Counted from the first letter of the stretch, positions 45,661 through 58,918 are shown. The stretch: DNA of 64,000 nucleotides from Strongylocentrotus purpuratus (GCF_000002235.5 NW_022145613.1:8053929-8117928), one strand, 5' to 3'. Notes: generated from the sequence alone by a model not told the origin. A program made the numbers and translations.

Positions 45661-46120
45661 AGACACGCCGGTTTGACGATGGTTGCTCACTTGGCTCAGT
45701 ATGGCGCTCGGCCCCTTTCTTCTGTACACGGAGTTGCCGTTTGTAAGAACGGCTTTGTTAGCAAGGTGCGGGGATGTGAGCGCGTGCCACAACGCACTCC
45801 GCCAGTATAAGTTCGGCGCTCAACTGGCTCGGCCATTGTGGATGAAGCGTTGCGGCTTGTCGAGTTTCAAAAATTCTCACTCTAAGTCCAGCGGAGGTCG
45901 AGCCCGTCTATTTTACTCCCCCTTTTTCCAGGGTAGGGGTACTCATGAAAGAGCAGGGCCCTGTTTGGGACGCATTTGTTTCGAATGTTGACGAAAGCGC
46001 TCACACCACTCGCGATGCCGAATCATTGCCTCGGCGTCGCGAAGTTGGCTTATCGTACGATGACGAAGTTTGACCGAGAAAAAAAAATGAACTGCACCCA
46101 TAAAGAATAAATATTTGCCT
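45660..46120. other. CpG-richer, GC-rich stretch, probable promoter region
   Basis: Many CGs compared with the AT-rich surroundings. Open frames here (for example 45683-45991 +) match nothing I recognise and probably reflect base composition. Confidence 0.3.
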
Positions 46121-49100
46121 TTGAACACCATTATTCTCGTTAAGCATGATGACTTCAACGAATGGATGTTTAAATGTTTAAACAGGTTGGTATTGTTTGG
46201 TCACTGAAGACTGAGAATGGATGGCTTTGAAGTTAGAGAGAAAGGAATAGTTTGACCTTCAAGGTTTTGTCACCGTCATTTATCTCCAAATTGTTTCCGC
46301 TTTTCTCTTATGTATGCTTAGGTCATATAATGTTTCAGCATTATAGAGACCGTTATTAATAAGAATTATTTGCTTCAAGCCTTCAACTTTAGTGCGTTTC
46401 TGTTTTGATATAAATTTGATAATAAGTTAAATAGGCCCAATGAGATAAGAGGTGTGATATATTCTCTAATAAGTCAGAAAGTCGAAGAATTTACAAAAAC
46501 TAATACGTCAAAGTTAGAAGATACAGGATGCATTAGGTCATTGATCATTAATGCAATAGTTTCGACTAAGTTTGGAAATGGCACAAATGTTTCAAAGTGT
46601 GTCTCGTTACGAAAATCGTCTTTCATTTACTTTTCGCCACCCCACCCCATTTTATCGTAAAAACAATCCATGTATCGACTAGATTATACTCTCATCTTGT
46701 CCAAATTAATTTCGAGTTAAAGGTTACCTGTTTAAAAAAAAACTCATTATAGTTCATTGAGAAAGAAATATCTTCGGCTGGAAGTCATGTCCGACACTCC
46801 GAGGAATTTGGTATAGTGGAACTGAAATCATTCATGCAACTGAAAATTAAAACCGGGGAGGGGGCGGAATGGGTAATAATTCAAGTCATCTTAAATATGT
46901 TAGGTATCCACTGATCTCAGATGTTTTTATCACAGAATAAACGGAACTGTTTGGATATATTTTGAGTTTTTTTTCATAGGTGTAATATGCATTTTATTCA
47001 AACAACGTATATGCCTTACTTTGAGAGAAGACCACTTTTGTTTCTTGTCATTGATAAACAAACTATATGTCAACAAGTATGCCTATATAAGGAAATGAGT
47101 GGAAGACATTATTATTAAAGTATTAAAGTATAGAGTTGATTTTGCCCGCCCCCCCCCCCCCCCCCCCCATTAATCACTATTCCCCACGAAGTCAATTTTT
47201 CGCTCTTCATGACGATCAATTGGTTGAAAGGGGCTGTTTCCAACGCTCCATTTTGTCCACTACCTCCACATTTCAGTGATATTACATTTTACACGTCACT
47301 TCCGCTCCAAAACATCGTTCCAGCCCTCTTACAAACCGCCAATCTCGAATATGGCCCAATATCCGCCCATTGCCTAATGTTCAATATCCGGCACCAATTG
47401 ATAATAGAGCGGTCTGTACAATATAAAGCTTATCCGCACTGTTGCAAAAATGTACATTATATACACTCCAAGGGGACGGAGTGGGAAAGGGTCTCGCCAA
47501 ATAATTTTAGTTTAATTCCATATATGTCTCCAAATGTTGTGTTTGCCCCCCCCCCCTTCTACATTACAGATCCAATAAATGGATTAACAATGCCGACCAC
47601 TATCTTACAACCATTAGGAAATCCACTGCCCTGTGTTTAAATGCAATTTCTCAAATACTACGCCACGCCAAGAATGACAGACTTGAGGGATTATTACTAA
47701 AAATGCATCATGTGCAGGGAAGGAGTAGATTTCATGGATAGAAGCATTTTTTCCTCGAAAACGTCACTTTAAGAATAATCATGACACTGCACATGCGCCA
47801 CCAAACACTAGAAGTATAATTTGGTATCCCCGCAGAGCCCCACCTTGGCTTCCGAAAGATGTTTCCGAATTTCTCAATTTCCTTCTTTCTATTATTGTAT
47901 TTCTTTGTAGGGCAACAGCACACATCCAATTATGAAATATTATCAGCATCAAGGCATGTACATGTGCATACAGATTTCCATTGTAAAGCTTGTTTGCAAA
48001 CAGAGCGTCTCACCTCAAAAAGAAGCATAAAATGTACACCTCCAATATTGAAGACGACATACTGGGTTTGCCACCGTCGGCAAATGGTCTGGCATCCCCT
48101 CCCCAAACTTGGTCTAGCAGCGTCTCCAATAAAAAATTAAAAAACAAGGGACAATTCGTAAGAGCTGATATATTAAAATTTCAAACGATGGTCGTTGACA
48201 TTTACTATTATTTTTTAAAGACAACCGTAAACCGTTGCCCACGTAGGGTTACTTGTGCGCTAAATCATACGCAGGGAGCAGTGGCGTAGCTTCAAAGGGC
48301 ACGGGGGCACGTGCCGCCCCCTAACCGAGTGGTGAATAAAAAGAAAGGAAAGCGATAAAAGAAGAAAATTCAAGGGGAAATTAAGATAAAAGAAGAAGCC
48401 TAGACCATGAGGCCACATCCCGCATCCCTCGCCTAATCAGTTGCATTGTAAATTCGCGTTTCATTTTTCCGAGTAAGACCTGTACCGCCCCCCCCCCCCC
48501 GAATGAAAACAAAAATCTCATTTCCCATTCGAAGGGTAACTCAAGCTACTTTGTATCCTGTATGTATCCGTCTCCTAAACAGAAGTGGTCTGAATAATTA
48601 TAAATCACGCGCGTTTTTTTGTTTTTTTTGCAAGTCAACCAACCAACTCACATTTCTGTACCTTAAAACGCAGAGCTTGGTGAACTCGCAAGTCCTTTGT
48701 AACACGCAGTTGCCATTCATTTGCCATACTCGACCCGGGTGATGTAAGTGGGTACCTACTACCTGGAAGGATTCTTCCTTGAAATGCATTTTGCCTTGTG
48801 AACGGGTCACCGGAACGAAATCCGGGGTGTGGCACTTACGAAAGCTCTTTTGAAGCGCAAATAACGTCATAGCATGTTATAATTATGTGCTACATAACAG
48901 AATAATACAATAATTATTGTGATCATCGCTTGACAGCTTGATAATTTCCTGATGGAGGCCAAAGAAACTGTTCGTTCTTCAAAGTCGAACATCATCACCA
49001 ATTACACGGTAATATAAGGTTTCCGAGGTACTCACCAATAAATAAATATCCCCCATTTTCGTTTTAGCCACTGTTAGGAATATGAAGACCCCAGGAATCC

Positions 49101-49850
49101 TTTTTCATTCTTTTTAACCAGTTTTTAAAAAAACTAATAATAAAAAAATTTACTAGGTCTACTTATACACACTAATATAAACATTAACAATGTATAACGT
49201 GTGTACTATCTATATTAGCGTGAGCAATTTTTACATTAGTGTCTTTTATTTCCGTGTCTTTGTGTTCTTAAAACATTCGAGTATTGGTTTAACCTAAATT
49301 CTTTCGTACGCTTTAACGCTCATAGTTTCAACTTAAGATATAACAATTTTCATAATTGTCACGTATCTTTAGATCTTCCCTAAGTGGTATGAGACACATT
49401 GTGACATTGTAAATGTATAACTTAGTGAATTAACAGCGGGAGAGGCACATAGCCGATCGTTGCCGCTATTGTGACTATCAGGGGCAGAGAGCATAAATGA
49501 CTTTCAGCTCAATACCTTGGTAGAAGCAGGGATGGAAGATGTATAGTCGAACGTGCCGTGGTACCGACCAAACCCTTTAAAATGCACGTGTGTGTCGCTG
49601 TGGCTTTCTCCACGGATGTACTAAGGAGACTTTCATACCCTAACCTACAGCGCAGCGTGTGGCGTCTACGCGCATTGTCTTGGAGCTGGTTTTGAGGTGG
49701 GGTGATACGTCTAAGGCAGCGCCGTTTCGTGAGGTTTTTTACTCAGCTTTGGCGCGATACAACAAAGTGACTCGTCAGTTTCTACGATTGTGATGAATCT
49801 GGCTCTCTTTTACTTAACACCTGGGTTGTAAATATATTGTAAATATACTA
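46120..49850. other. Intergenic DNA, no gene recognised
   Basis: Contains poly-C runs (about 47150-47168, 47547, 48488) and a solitary hAT-like end CAGTGGCGTAGC at 48279. A 143-codon open frame at 47209-47640 has no recognisable domain. No confident exon. Confidence 0.35.
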
Positions 49851-49889
49851 AATGCATATATTTATACTGGAGGCTGTAGCTATTTTCTC

Positions 49890-50374
49890 GCTTTGCCACT
49901 GTGACCCTCCCTTTCTCGCTCTCCGCTCCACTCCCCTTTCTCACACCTCTTTTCAAATTCCGTCTCACTCCCTTTCCCTCTTTAGTTGTTGTTTATTTCT
50001 CTTTCTCTACATCACTCACCTCTTTTATTTCGGTAAGTCTCCCGATCCCCCTAGCTCCCCCCTCATCCTCTCTCTCTCTCTCCCTCTCTCTTATTTTCTC
50101 CCTCCGTCTCATTTTCACTCCCTGTGTAATATCTTTACCTCTCGCTCAATCACCACCTCGCCTCTCTTCCTCCGTCTCCCCCTCTCTTTATCTCCGCCTC
50201 CCTCTGTATCTCTCCGTCACCCTTCTCTCTCTCTCTCCGTCTCCCATCTCTGTCTCCTCGTCACCTTCTCTCTCTCCGTCTCCCCTCTCGCTCCGTCTCC
50301 CATCTCTGTCTCCTCGCCACTTTCTCTTTCTCCGTCTCCCCTCTCTCCCCGTCTTCCCTCTCTGTCTGCCCGTC

Positions 50375-50412
<38 letters not shown>

Positions 50413-50544
50413 CCTCCCCCCCTCTCTCTCTCTCTCTTTCTCTCCACGCCCCCTCTTTCACTCTCCCTCCGTTTCATTTCCCCTCTCTTTACTCTTGACC
50501 AAACCTCTCGCTCGCTCCCCATCTCGCCCCCTTTTCACCCGTTT

Positions 50545-50589
<45 letters not shown>

Positions 50590-50596
50590 TTCTCTC

Positions 50597-50628
<32 letters not shown>

Positions 50629-50700
50629 CGTCTCTCCTCTGTCTATCCGTCTCCCCGTCTCCCCTCTTCCCCCTCTCTCTTTCTCTGCCAGTGGCTGTCA
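49890..50700. repeat. Long CT-rich (polypyrimidine) low-complexity tract
   Basis: CTCTCT and CCGTCTCCC arrays over about 800 bp, including degenerate units of about 30 bp (CTCCGTCTCCCATCTCTGTC) at 50230-50370 and (CT)n at 50375-50405 and 50550-50630. Reading frames over 300 codons on + and Arg/Glu-rich frames on - are artefacts of this composition. Confidence 0.9.
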
Positions 50701-50829
50701 GCATCCGTGTCCCGTTGCCTGTACGTCAAAACACGTTTTAACGAAAATTCTTCCATTCCTAGTTGGTGGGAGAACAAAAAGGGTACGAAACGGCAACCCT
50801 TGTCTTCAAACGAGTGATGTAGTGATCGG

Positions 50830-53180
50830 CTGACGATTCGGGTCTCTTCGGAGAATTCGGCATATCATCTGTTTCAACGTACACATTTCATTCTTTGAGT
50901 TTCCAACGTTTCAGCGAATAAATATCCTTAAAAACTGTTCCCAGATCTTTGTGACATTTGTTGCGCAAACGATGGCGATTCAAAATCAAACTTTTAAGAA
51001 ATTGCGCGAAATTTCCAATTGCCTTTCGATAACCATCAGCTCGAAATATACCTCAACATATCAAAGGCATTCAAAGGCAGATCAGTTCGATAAATTTTGA
51101 TACATCTGTGAAGTAAAAGTCAAATATCTTTACATTCAATAGAGTGTCTGACTTGTGGTGTGATATCGGTTAGTCCCTGACACAACTACACCAGCTCACA
51201 TTGTAATATTAGAATGTTAGTCATAATGGCCGGCTGCATTAATTGATAAGCTGCTACTCATTATTAATCAATTTGGTAGCGACCCAATGATAAAGTCAAT
51301 GAATGGACGTCACACTTTGTTCGCGAGAAATCGTGATTCTAAACTGACAAACATTGGCTTACGGTCGACAGTAGACATCAGCTTAATGACCCTAAATCGT
51401 TGAGTTACCCATCGAACACTCTTTAGATTTCGTCAAAACTCGGAATAAAAGAAGGCACCCCGTCAGCTGTCATCTTGTTTGACTTCAAGTTTGTTTACCT
51501 TTTCATTGAAGTCCCCTGATAATCGTTTGCCAACAATGGCTGGAGGTCGATCTGACGAGTGAAGTGTATCTCCGTCCACAATTGAACGGACACCTCGATG
51601 ACCGCTAGTTTGCCCTTGAGCGCCCTTGGTCGCCTGCACGAAAGAACGAACGACCGATGCAGATGACGTCACAATTTGTTGCGGCTAAACCGCTCCAGCG
51701 CCCGCCGCCGCGTCATTTGTCTCAACTCGTCAAAACTTGGCGAAACTATTAAAAGACCAGAGGATACGAATATTACGAAGCTTTTTTTTTTCATTTAGTA
51801 ATACCAATTGTTTCAAAGGTTGAATGATGTTATCGTAAATCCCAACATGTCAGCACAGTTTCATTTGCTTTGAAGATTAGAAAAGCAAGGAGAACACATA
51901 TCGAGCCAAAACCGTTCAAGAAGTTGATCTTGCCACTTTAATCAGTGTTGCGTCAGATTGCCATGATCACTGGTCGAAAAACATCTGAAAAGATACTGTC
52001 TCCTTGAAATAATAATCTTGCAATCATTATGCTGCTAAACAAATGTAATATGCCGAGGAGAATGAGTTAATATTGCTATTGTCAATGGCGGCATACTGTT
52101 GCCAGAACCTTCACACAGAAATGTGTGCCAACTATTTTTCACCGAGGTAACGAAATTGCGCATGATTACAGATTATTCTAATGCTTGTTTTAAGAACAAA
52201 ATAAGTATGAACCATTTGAAAACCGCCTGTAAAAGAGTTAGCCCAACGCTGTGGTTTAGAGACTGATGGTGTCGCCACGTTTTTCGATCTAGGGAGATGA
52301 CACGCCTCTTTGGCATCCCCTGCGGCATTAAGAAGTTTCATATTGTACTCATTGGTATGCTGGATATGGTTAGGTTCACACAGCCATACATATATGCATT
52401 TACAAATTTCACGGTAGTGAACCCTTATCATTCTTCACCTTCCTTCTTGGCTTGATTGGTACAGCAGGCGTCTGTATCGGGTGTCCCCATTTAGTTAAGG
52501 TTTTATTTTGTTGTCCTGCAAGTTCTCATCCCGGTCATTTACTTTCTTCCCACTCGAATATGTGTTTCTGTACCATATTCCATCTTCGTTTCATTGCCAT
52601 GTTCTTGAGGTCATTCCTGTATCAAGACATTAACATCGTGTTCCTGATGTTTCGGAAGTTCATGTTCTCGAAACAGAATGTGGCCATTTATAGCCCGGAT
52701 GACCATGCTTAAAGTAGCGAGTGTGAGCTAAAATGGCGTTGGTTTTTTTAAAGATTTGATAGATGGACTTAACAAAAGTATATCATTCTTGTTAAGCTGG
52801 TTGCAGAAAACATCGCCTGTCGACTAGGAGCGTTCAGGACTTCACGTCACTCTATCATCATTTGATTTTCTCGAGAATCAAGGCACGAGGTATAAAGCGA
52901 CGAATGAAATCATTTCAGTCTGGAGCCTGTATGCGACGGAGTTTTGACGGGTCCCCAAAGTGGAGGGTGACGTGAGACTACAAGCAGCTGCCCAAAATAA
53001 CGGAAAATCTGTTTGTATAGCGCACCTATTTGGAGGGGAAAATCAAAAGAGTTTATGTTGTTTGAATACGGACGATGAAGACAGCTGTCAGCCAACGGCC
53101 TTTCAAGAGATAGGTGTCGGCCCGCTGCCGGGGCGGGCGACCGGTTGCTGGAGCTCCTTCGCCCGTATCTCGTCGTCCGT
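50830..53180. other. Intergenic DNA, no gene recognised
   Basis: Mostly unique-looking sequence. TGACGTCA at 51664-51671 is a CRE octamer beside a GC-rich stretch (51690-51715), which might be a promoter, but no coding exon was identified. Confidence 0.3.
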
Positions 53181-53187
53181 GCATCTC

Positions 53188-53535
53188 CCCCCCCCCCCCC
53201 CCTTTGTTGAGGAGTATTGTTGTAGTGTGTCCGCGAAGGCCGATAATTCTCTCGTTTTCGGGGGTGGGGGCTGACGCCATGTGGATATAGTTCCAGCGCG
53301 TATAGTTGGAGGATTACGATGGAGTCCAAGGAATTCTTTCAGGCAGTCACATTTTGAGGATGAGAATTCCATATTTTCCGAACAAAGACACAATACTCCT
53401 TGATTCAAAGCACATTTTCATCGACATTCCCCCTCCCCCTATAATATTTATATTATGCTCATGGTGAATTATTGCGATTTTAAGGCGTCAGTACATTACG
53501 AGCAGTGGGGGGGGGGGGGGGGTGGGGGGGGGCAA
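53188..53535. repeat. Poly-C and poly-G runs
   Basis: Poly-C at about 53186-53202 and a G-rich run with one T at about 53507-53531. The DNA between is unremarkable. Confidence 0.85.
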
Positions 53536-53620
53536 CATCAAGGATACGCTATTGGATACACAATTAATTTCGCAATATAATTAGAGGGGACTAAGCGCCC
53601 CTGGTAATAACGATCAAATT

Positions 53621-53837
53621 GGCCCGAATTCACACAGGAGGTTTAACGACAAACCTGGCTTTATGTGCGTCATAATATAACGCGTTTCGACGCGTTTCAA
53701 ACAAAGGTTGTCGACAAACCCTAGGTTTATGTGCGTCATATGACGCGTTTTGACGCGTTTCAACCTTGATTTGAAACGCGTCATATGACGCACATAAACT
53801 TAGGTTTGTCGACAAACCTCCTTTGTTAATTCGGGCC
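53621..53837. mobile_element. MITE with GGCCCGAATT ends and MluI-like ACGCGT repeats
   Basis: Left GGCCCGAATTCACACAGGAG, right (reverse complement) GGCCCGAATTAACAAAGGAG, continuing as inverted GGTTTGTCGACAAACC-type arms and ATGACGCACATAAA. The interior repeats TGACGCGTTT several times. About 217 bp, no coding content. Confidence 0.75.
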
Positions 53838-54139
53838 ATCGTGTTTTAAGATTAGAAAGCTCGGTCGGATGCTATTGTCTTAAAATCAAAGTGCCTGACA
53901 ATTTCGAATGAAACCGTAACACAGATCATACCACTTCAGCTAGGTTGATTGATGACGTCGCAAGTGAGTCGATCATGGAATGCATTTCGGACAATACCCC
54001 CCCCCCCCCCCTCCCCAAGTGACTATGGGCTTTACTCAGATTCATTTGCAGAGTATATGTGTATGATTAATTTATATTCCTATTCCCTCATGTTTCATAC
54101 TAGAGTTGGATCAACGACACTAATAACTCAGTCACACCT

Positions 54140-54509
54140 TTAAAGGTATAGACCAGTTTTGGAAATGTCCCCCCCCCCCCTCTCAACAAATGAAATGGAA
54201 GCTCTTATTACCATTCATGTGAATGAATATATTTTGACTAATACGTGATGAAACAAATTTTGCCAAGAAACCGCCAACTAATTGGTATATTTGGTAAATT
54301 GTTATATCTATCCGGTCTGGATATATATAGCGTAGTTCTATGTACATCTTTCTGTGTACAGTGGTTGTAACTTTACCAAGACTGGGCCAAATTTCTCATC
54401 ATTTTGATGATTCCAGAACCTTGCAGTACACACCAATACTTTTCTGATCGATTCCACAACGTTTCTTTCACAATGTAATCGCATGACCAGAACTGGTCTA
54501 TACCTTTAA
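54140..54509. mobile_element. TTAA-flanked MITE with GGTATAGACCAGTT ends
   Basis: TTAA at 54140 and 54506. Left TTAAAGGTATAGACCAGTTT, right AACTGGTCTATACCTTTAA. About 370 bp with a poly-C run inside. The same TTAA end logic as the 3318 family, but the TIR sequence is different. Confidence 0.75.
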
Positions 54510-55118
54510 ACTGACTCCATACCGACTCCAAAACCGCTCGACTCTTGGCCGTTCGGTGTAATGTAATGTTTTTGTTTGACTGTTGACTGTCTGGTCCATA
54601 GTGTAACCAGTCTATACTACTAGATGACGATCGAGGTTGAAAGAAATTCATTATATGCGTTACCAGCTACAACCAGATGGAGGCCTATTCTTTTTTATTT
54701 TCCCTCTCTCTGAATATCGAAAACCCAAAGGTCACTAGCCGACCTGTAATATATTTCGTTTTTATCTCGTCACGCAACGGTAATTAATTATGTAGGCAAA
54801 CGCCCAGAGCAAGATATAATGCGTCTCAGTCGTCAATGGATCCGCTTACGAAAATTACCATTTTGGCGCACATTGGGTGTTTTGACACCAGTCGGACACA
54901 CACATTTCAGCAACATCGTCACCCTTAGGCTAAATCATCCAGACGTCACTATAGTAAACCTCGCAAGCCTCCCCTACCATCGTTTTTACTCATCTATTGA
55001 TTTTCCCGATTCAGCTAACGGCTAAAAAAAAACTTTGAGCTGACCACATTCAGTTATATTTTGTGTGTGTGTGCTGCAATAAAATTAGTTTCGGAATTTG
55101 CCTCGATTAATACCCGTA

Positions 55119-55313
55119 TCACACGAGGCATCATTCGTTTACTGTGCTAAGCAAGCTTGTGAAGGCAGTTGTCTCGTACACCAATAACTCAACATATTCA
55201 AAGCAATGTTTACATTGATCATTTCACTTTCACTCTCTCACTCTCTCATGGTGCGCCAAAGACCGTGCCAGTCGCTGACGCAGTGATGCGTCAACGAATT
55301 GACGCCTCGTGTG
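55119..55313. mobile_element. Possible MITE with CACACGAGGC ends
   Basis: CACACGAGGCATCATTCGTT on the left is inverted as AACGAATTGACGCCTCGTGT on the right. About 195 bp. Confidence 0.45.
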
Positions 55314-55707
55314 CAACCGACTCTGAGTCAATCATTTTTCGTCAATCTGACGTAAGTCGTGTCAGGTGAAACGAAACTCATCTGATGAATTGATTATTTT
55401 TCTTCTTTTCTTTGTCCTGCTGGATTCACAACCTTTGTCCATTAGCATCGATTGCATTTTTTTTAAATGAATAATCTCAAATCGAAACCGTTAGGGGAAT
55501 CACGAATAATATCACCTGGTGGTATAGTGTGGGTCCAGCAATTAGGGGGTCTGGTGTCCATGGGGTTAACAGACATAATGTCGATGACATGCGAGAGAAC
55601 AAGACGAAAGAATAAATGGGACGATGAGCAGTAAGAGTATATTGTATTAAGTGTTCAGTTATACCTTTTATCTCTCCATATCTTTTAATTTCCCATTTTG
55701 CTTTCTT

Positions 55708-55835
55708 TTACACCTGGGTGGAGATTGGAAAATGTAGATGTCTGATGCCAAAAGGACAACTATTCCACGGCGGGACTCGAACCTCGAACTATGCGATCCA
55801 CTTTCCAGCGACTATCCAATGGACCATGAAACCTT
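55708..55835 (-). mobile_element. tRNA-derived SINE fragment, minus strand
   Basis: On the minus strand it reads GGTTCGAGTCCCGCCGTGG (B box), then GTCCTTTTGGCATCAGACAT and CTCCACCCAGGTGTAAA, closely following the SINE at 23274. The tail is missing. Confidence 0.7.
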
Positions 55836-56087
55836 ATCAAGTAAATGGAGGGTGTGTTCGAGGATGGTACATTTTTTGTCTATTCATGTTGCCATCACTC
55901 TCTCACTCCCTCCCCCCTCTCTCTCTCTCTGTCTTTGTCTATCTCTATATCTTCCTCTCTATTCCGTTTTAGCCACTCGATATAGAGGAGGGTGGGGGTT
56001 ACGTCTCCTGTACCCCCTTGGCAACGTCACTGCTTCTGATTCAAATTCATCTCGATTGAAGGCCGACATTAAATAAATGTGTTTTTT

Positions 56088-56473
56088 TTTGTAATATTAA
56101 TCCTATCCTATTGTCATGGTATTCCCTTTTTTTTCTTCTTTTTTTCTTTTTTTTTTTTCTTTTCTTTTTTTTTTCTTTTTTTTTTTTGGGGGGGGGGTAT
56201 TTGATCAGTCCATTAAATAATAATCCATTAAATGTTATGTATTTCTATCATCGGTATATAAGGTCATATGAAAATTGATTTATACAGCAATTATGGCGGG
56301 CCGGCATACACCCCTCCCTATTTTTTAGTCCCAGCAGAAAAAAATGTGAGAATTATTAATCATAATTATTAATTATAGGCCTAAGAAAGCTAAAAGACCC
56401 GATCAGTTTACGGCCCCGACAGTGGCGTATCACCAGGATTGTAATATTAATCCTATCCTATTGTCATGGTATT

Positions 56474-56486
<13 letters not shown>
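56088..56486. repeat. Direct repeat pair of about 40 bp, about 350 bp apart
   Basis: GTAATATTAATCCTATCCTA continuing to TTGTCATGGTATTCCCTTTT occurs at about 56091 and 56441, each followed by a long poly-T run. A hAT-like end word, CAGTGGCGTATC, lies just before the second copy at about 56418. Confidence 0.65.
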
Positions 56487-56499
<13 letters not shown>

Positions 56500-56505
<6 letters not shown>

Positions 56506-57500
56506 CAAATGACGAAAATAAAAGAACTAAGAGAAAAAAATCTAGAAAAGAAATGAACAAAGAATATTAAATAAAAAGAAATATCTCAATTTTCGCCAAA
56601 TAACATATTATAAATAATACATAACAAGCTCCCTGAATATGGCGTAACGGATCCCCAAATATCGGTAATAGAATATTTTTTGCCGGGGGGGGGGGGCAAA
56701 CTCATAGCCCGATGGTTCTACATCATTATGTGATACTTGCAACGTCGAAATAATACGGTGTCATGCGTGTGATGGGTAATGTTTACAACATTTTATCACT
56801 TTTGTTTCCCAAATCAAGTTTATCATAATTTATGAGTTGATCAATCATTTTGCAAATCTGATATCTGCTCGGACCGAATTCTGTGACATCAAAATTTCAA
56901 ATTCAATCTATTTTCGGTTTTGTCTTCGGCGAATAGAAAGAGGAAGGAAATCACTTTATAAGCATTACTATAAACAATATGCACTCGAGTTATGAAAGAA
57001 AGGTTACTGCAATATATCCTTCAAGTAACTTCTTCGGGGGCATATTATTCTTGTTATGAAAGATAAAAGACGGCATTAGGTTACATGTCTGATAGATATA
57101 TCAATTGTTACGTTTGCGTCATACCACAATTTCCTTTAGCTAAACCTCGACGCGCAAGAAGTATGGCCTAGTTCTGTCCAAATAACTATGTCATCGATAA
57201 AGCCGCTCCATTGCATCGAAACATTCGAACTTTCTCTGTTCAATATAAATGAAGAAGAAATAAGACGATATACAGTCGAAGCTACATCACCAAAGGGATG
57301 GAAGAGTACATGAACAACCATCATTATTATGATCCATTACGGAATCCGCACACAATGGTTAATGTTTGTGAAACGCGAGGCCTGGAAAATCGTTGATTCA
57401 GTTGTGAAACTAGCGAGATAGTGCGATTCAGTTCTGAGAAGCGCTTTTTATGTTCGCAGACATCTTGAGATCAAAACAGATCGACGCAGGTTGAATGACA
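56500..57500. other. Intergenic DNA, no gene recognised
   Basis: A poly-G run at 56684-56696. No exon recognised on either strand. Confidence 0.35.
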
Positions 57501-57517
57501 GAGAAAAAGAACAGAGA

Positions 57518-57519
<2 letters not shown>

Positions 57520-57569
<50 letters not shown>

Positions 57570-57597
57570 GGAGAGAGAGAGAGAGAGAGAGAGAGAA
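57520..57597. repeat. (GA)n microsatellite
   Basis: Almost pure GA for about 78 bp, with two interruptions. Confidence 0.95.
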
Positions 57598-58450
57598 TCT
57601 GTCTAGATCGAGGTGAAATGCAATAATTTCCGCGCCGCGATAAGCGAACTAATATCTCATCATCATAATCAATAATTTATTTGAGAGAGCGCATAACAGG
57701 ATGAGCGGATTACGTTAGTATATCGGGTTATAAAACTGTGCTAGTTTCGTTGACTGTCGCTGTAGGCCCCAACTCCATGATAGCATACTTTCGCGAAAAT
57801 TTAGTCTGTTGTCTTTTGTTTGATTTATTTGTTCCAATTATTGACTTTTTGCGTTGAGGGTGGATTCTAACGACTCCTACCGCGGTCAGACTTGATACCA
57901 GGAAACTACTGGTAGCTGATATTCGAGTATGTAATCTTTGCCCCTGAGAAGCGAGCGGCTAAATTGGCAACACTGATTCTGACGCTATATCGCGCTCGAT
58001 CATGCGCGGCGTCCTGCTCTGTCGGGGGTTAAAAGGAAACAATTACATGTTACGGTTTCCACTCAGCCTCCCCCCCCCCCCCCCAACCGCCATGAAAAAA
58101 GGAAACGCCTTTAAAATTGTAATAATAACTCGCCAGAGCAATTGTCGTGCAATCAATCATGACGCGAGATTTAAAACTCCTTTATCTATGTTTGCGAGCT
58201 TGTTCATGCTAACATTTTCGAACTCATTTCCCTGAAGTGGCCTGCAATGCGGAAATGTAAAGAAAGCTCTCGTTAAAAGCGTCTCTCCCAATGACGTTGT
58301 AAAAATGATCGATTGCACGTAGACTGTTATAAAGGTGGTTTCCCTGGCAAATTATGAAGCCTACATTTTTTTTCTCTCGATGATGGGTGAGAATCAATAG
58401 CCAATGTTTCATTTTCGATGCAAACAGAACACCAGGTGAACTGCCTATAT

Positions 58451-58918
58451 ACTCAGAGGCGTAGCATGTATCCAGCCATGGGGGGGGGGGGGGGGGGGGC
58501 TCGCACCAGAGGCCGTTCCTTAGACAGGGGGGGGGGGTCGCACTCAGAGGCGGTTCCTTAGACAGGGGGGGGGGTTGCACTCAGAGGCGGTTCGTTAGTC
58601 ACGAGTCATGACACAAGGAACACTCGAGTGTAATATGATATGCGGGGGCGATCCTACTTTGCACGCCAAAGTTACTAAGGTTTTAAATGTACAAGGATTT
58701 TTTTCTAAATCCTCATAATCGAGAAGATATCCAATTATCTTTGAAGGCGGATATGAAGCGAGAGACCAAAGCCATCGAGTGAGAGGAGGGTGTCGGTTCG
58801 GTGTCCAGACATCTCTTCACGTTACATCTGTGTTTCTCGATTAGCGTCTCTTTTCTATTATTTCGCCATTCGAATGGGAGGGGGGGGGGGACTTGGCCCA
58901 TGCTCACCTAGCTACGCC
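58451..58918. mobile_element. Possible hAT-like element with poly-G and internal triplicate
   Basis: Left CAGAGGCGTAGCATG, right (reverse complement) CACGGCGTAGCTAGGTGAGC. Inside, a unit of about 47 bp containing AGAGGCGGTTCCTTAGACAG and a G run is repeated nearly three times (58505-58600). No matching flanking duplication was found, so the limits are uncertain. Confidence 0.4.

Noticed and set aside
45218-45991. Open frames in the GC-rich stretch
   Set aside because: Few stop codons are expected at this composition. No recognisable domain, and the region fits better as a promoter.
47209-47640. 143-codon plus-strand open frame
   Set aside because: No domain or similarity recognised. It crosses a poly-C run, and no splice or transcript signals support it.
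48279-48290. Lone CAGTGGCGTAGC as a transposon
   Set aside because: No matching inverted end or flanking octamer was found nearby, so no element can be delimited.
49852-50833. Two overlapping open frames above 300 codons
   Set aside because: Both read the CT-rich tract as Ser/Leu/Pro repeats. There is no domain, and the length follows from base composition.
51463-51672. Minus-strand 70-codon frame beside a CRE and GC-rich DNA
   Set aside because: It looks like a first exon with promoter, but its first codon is GTG, not ATG, and no continuing exon was found.
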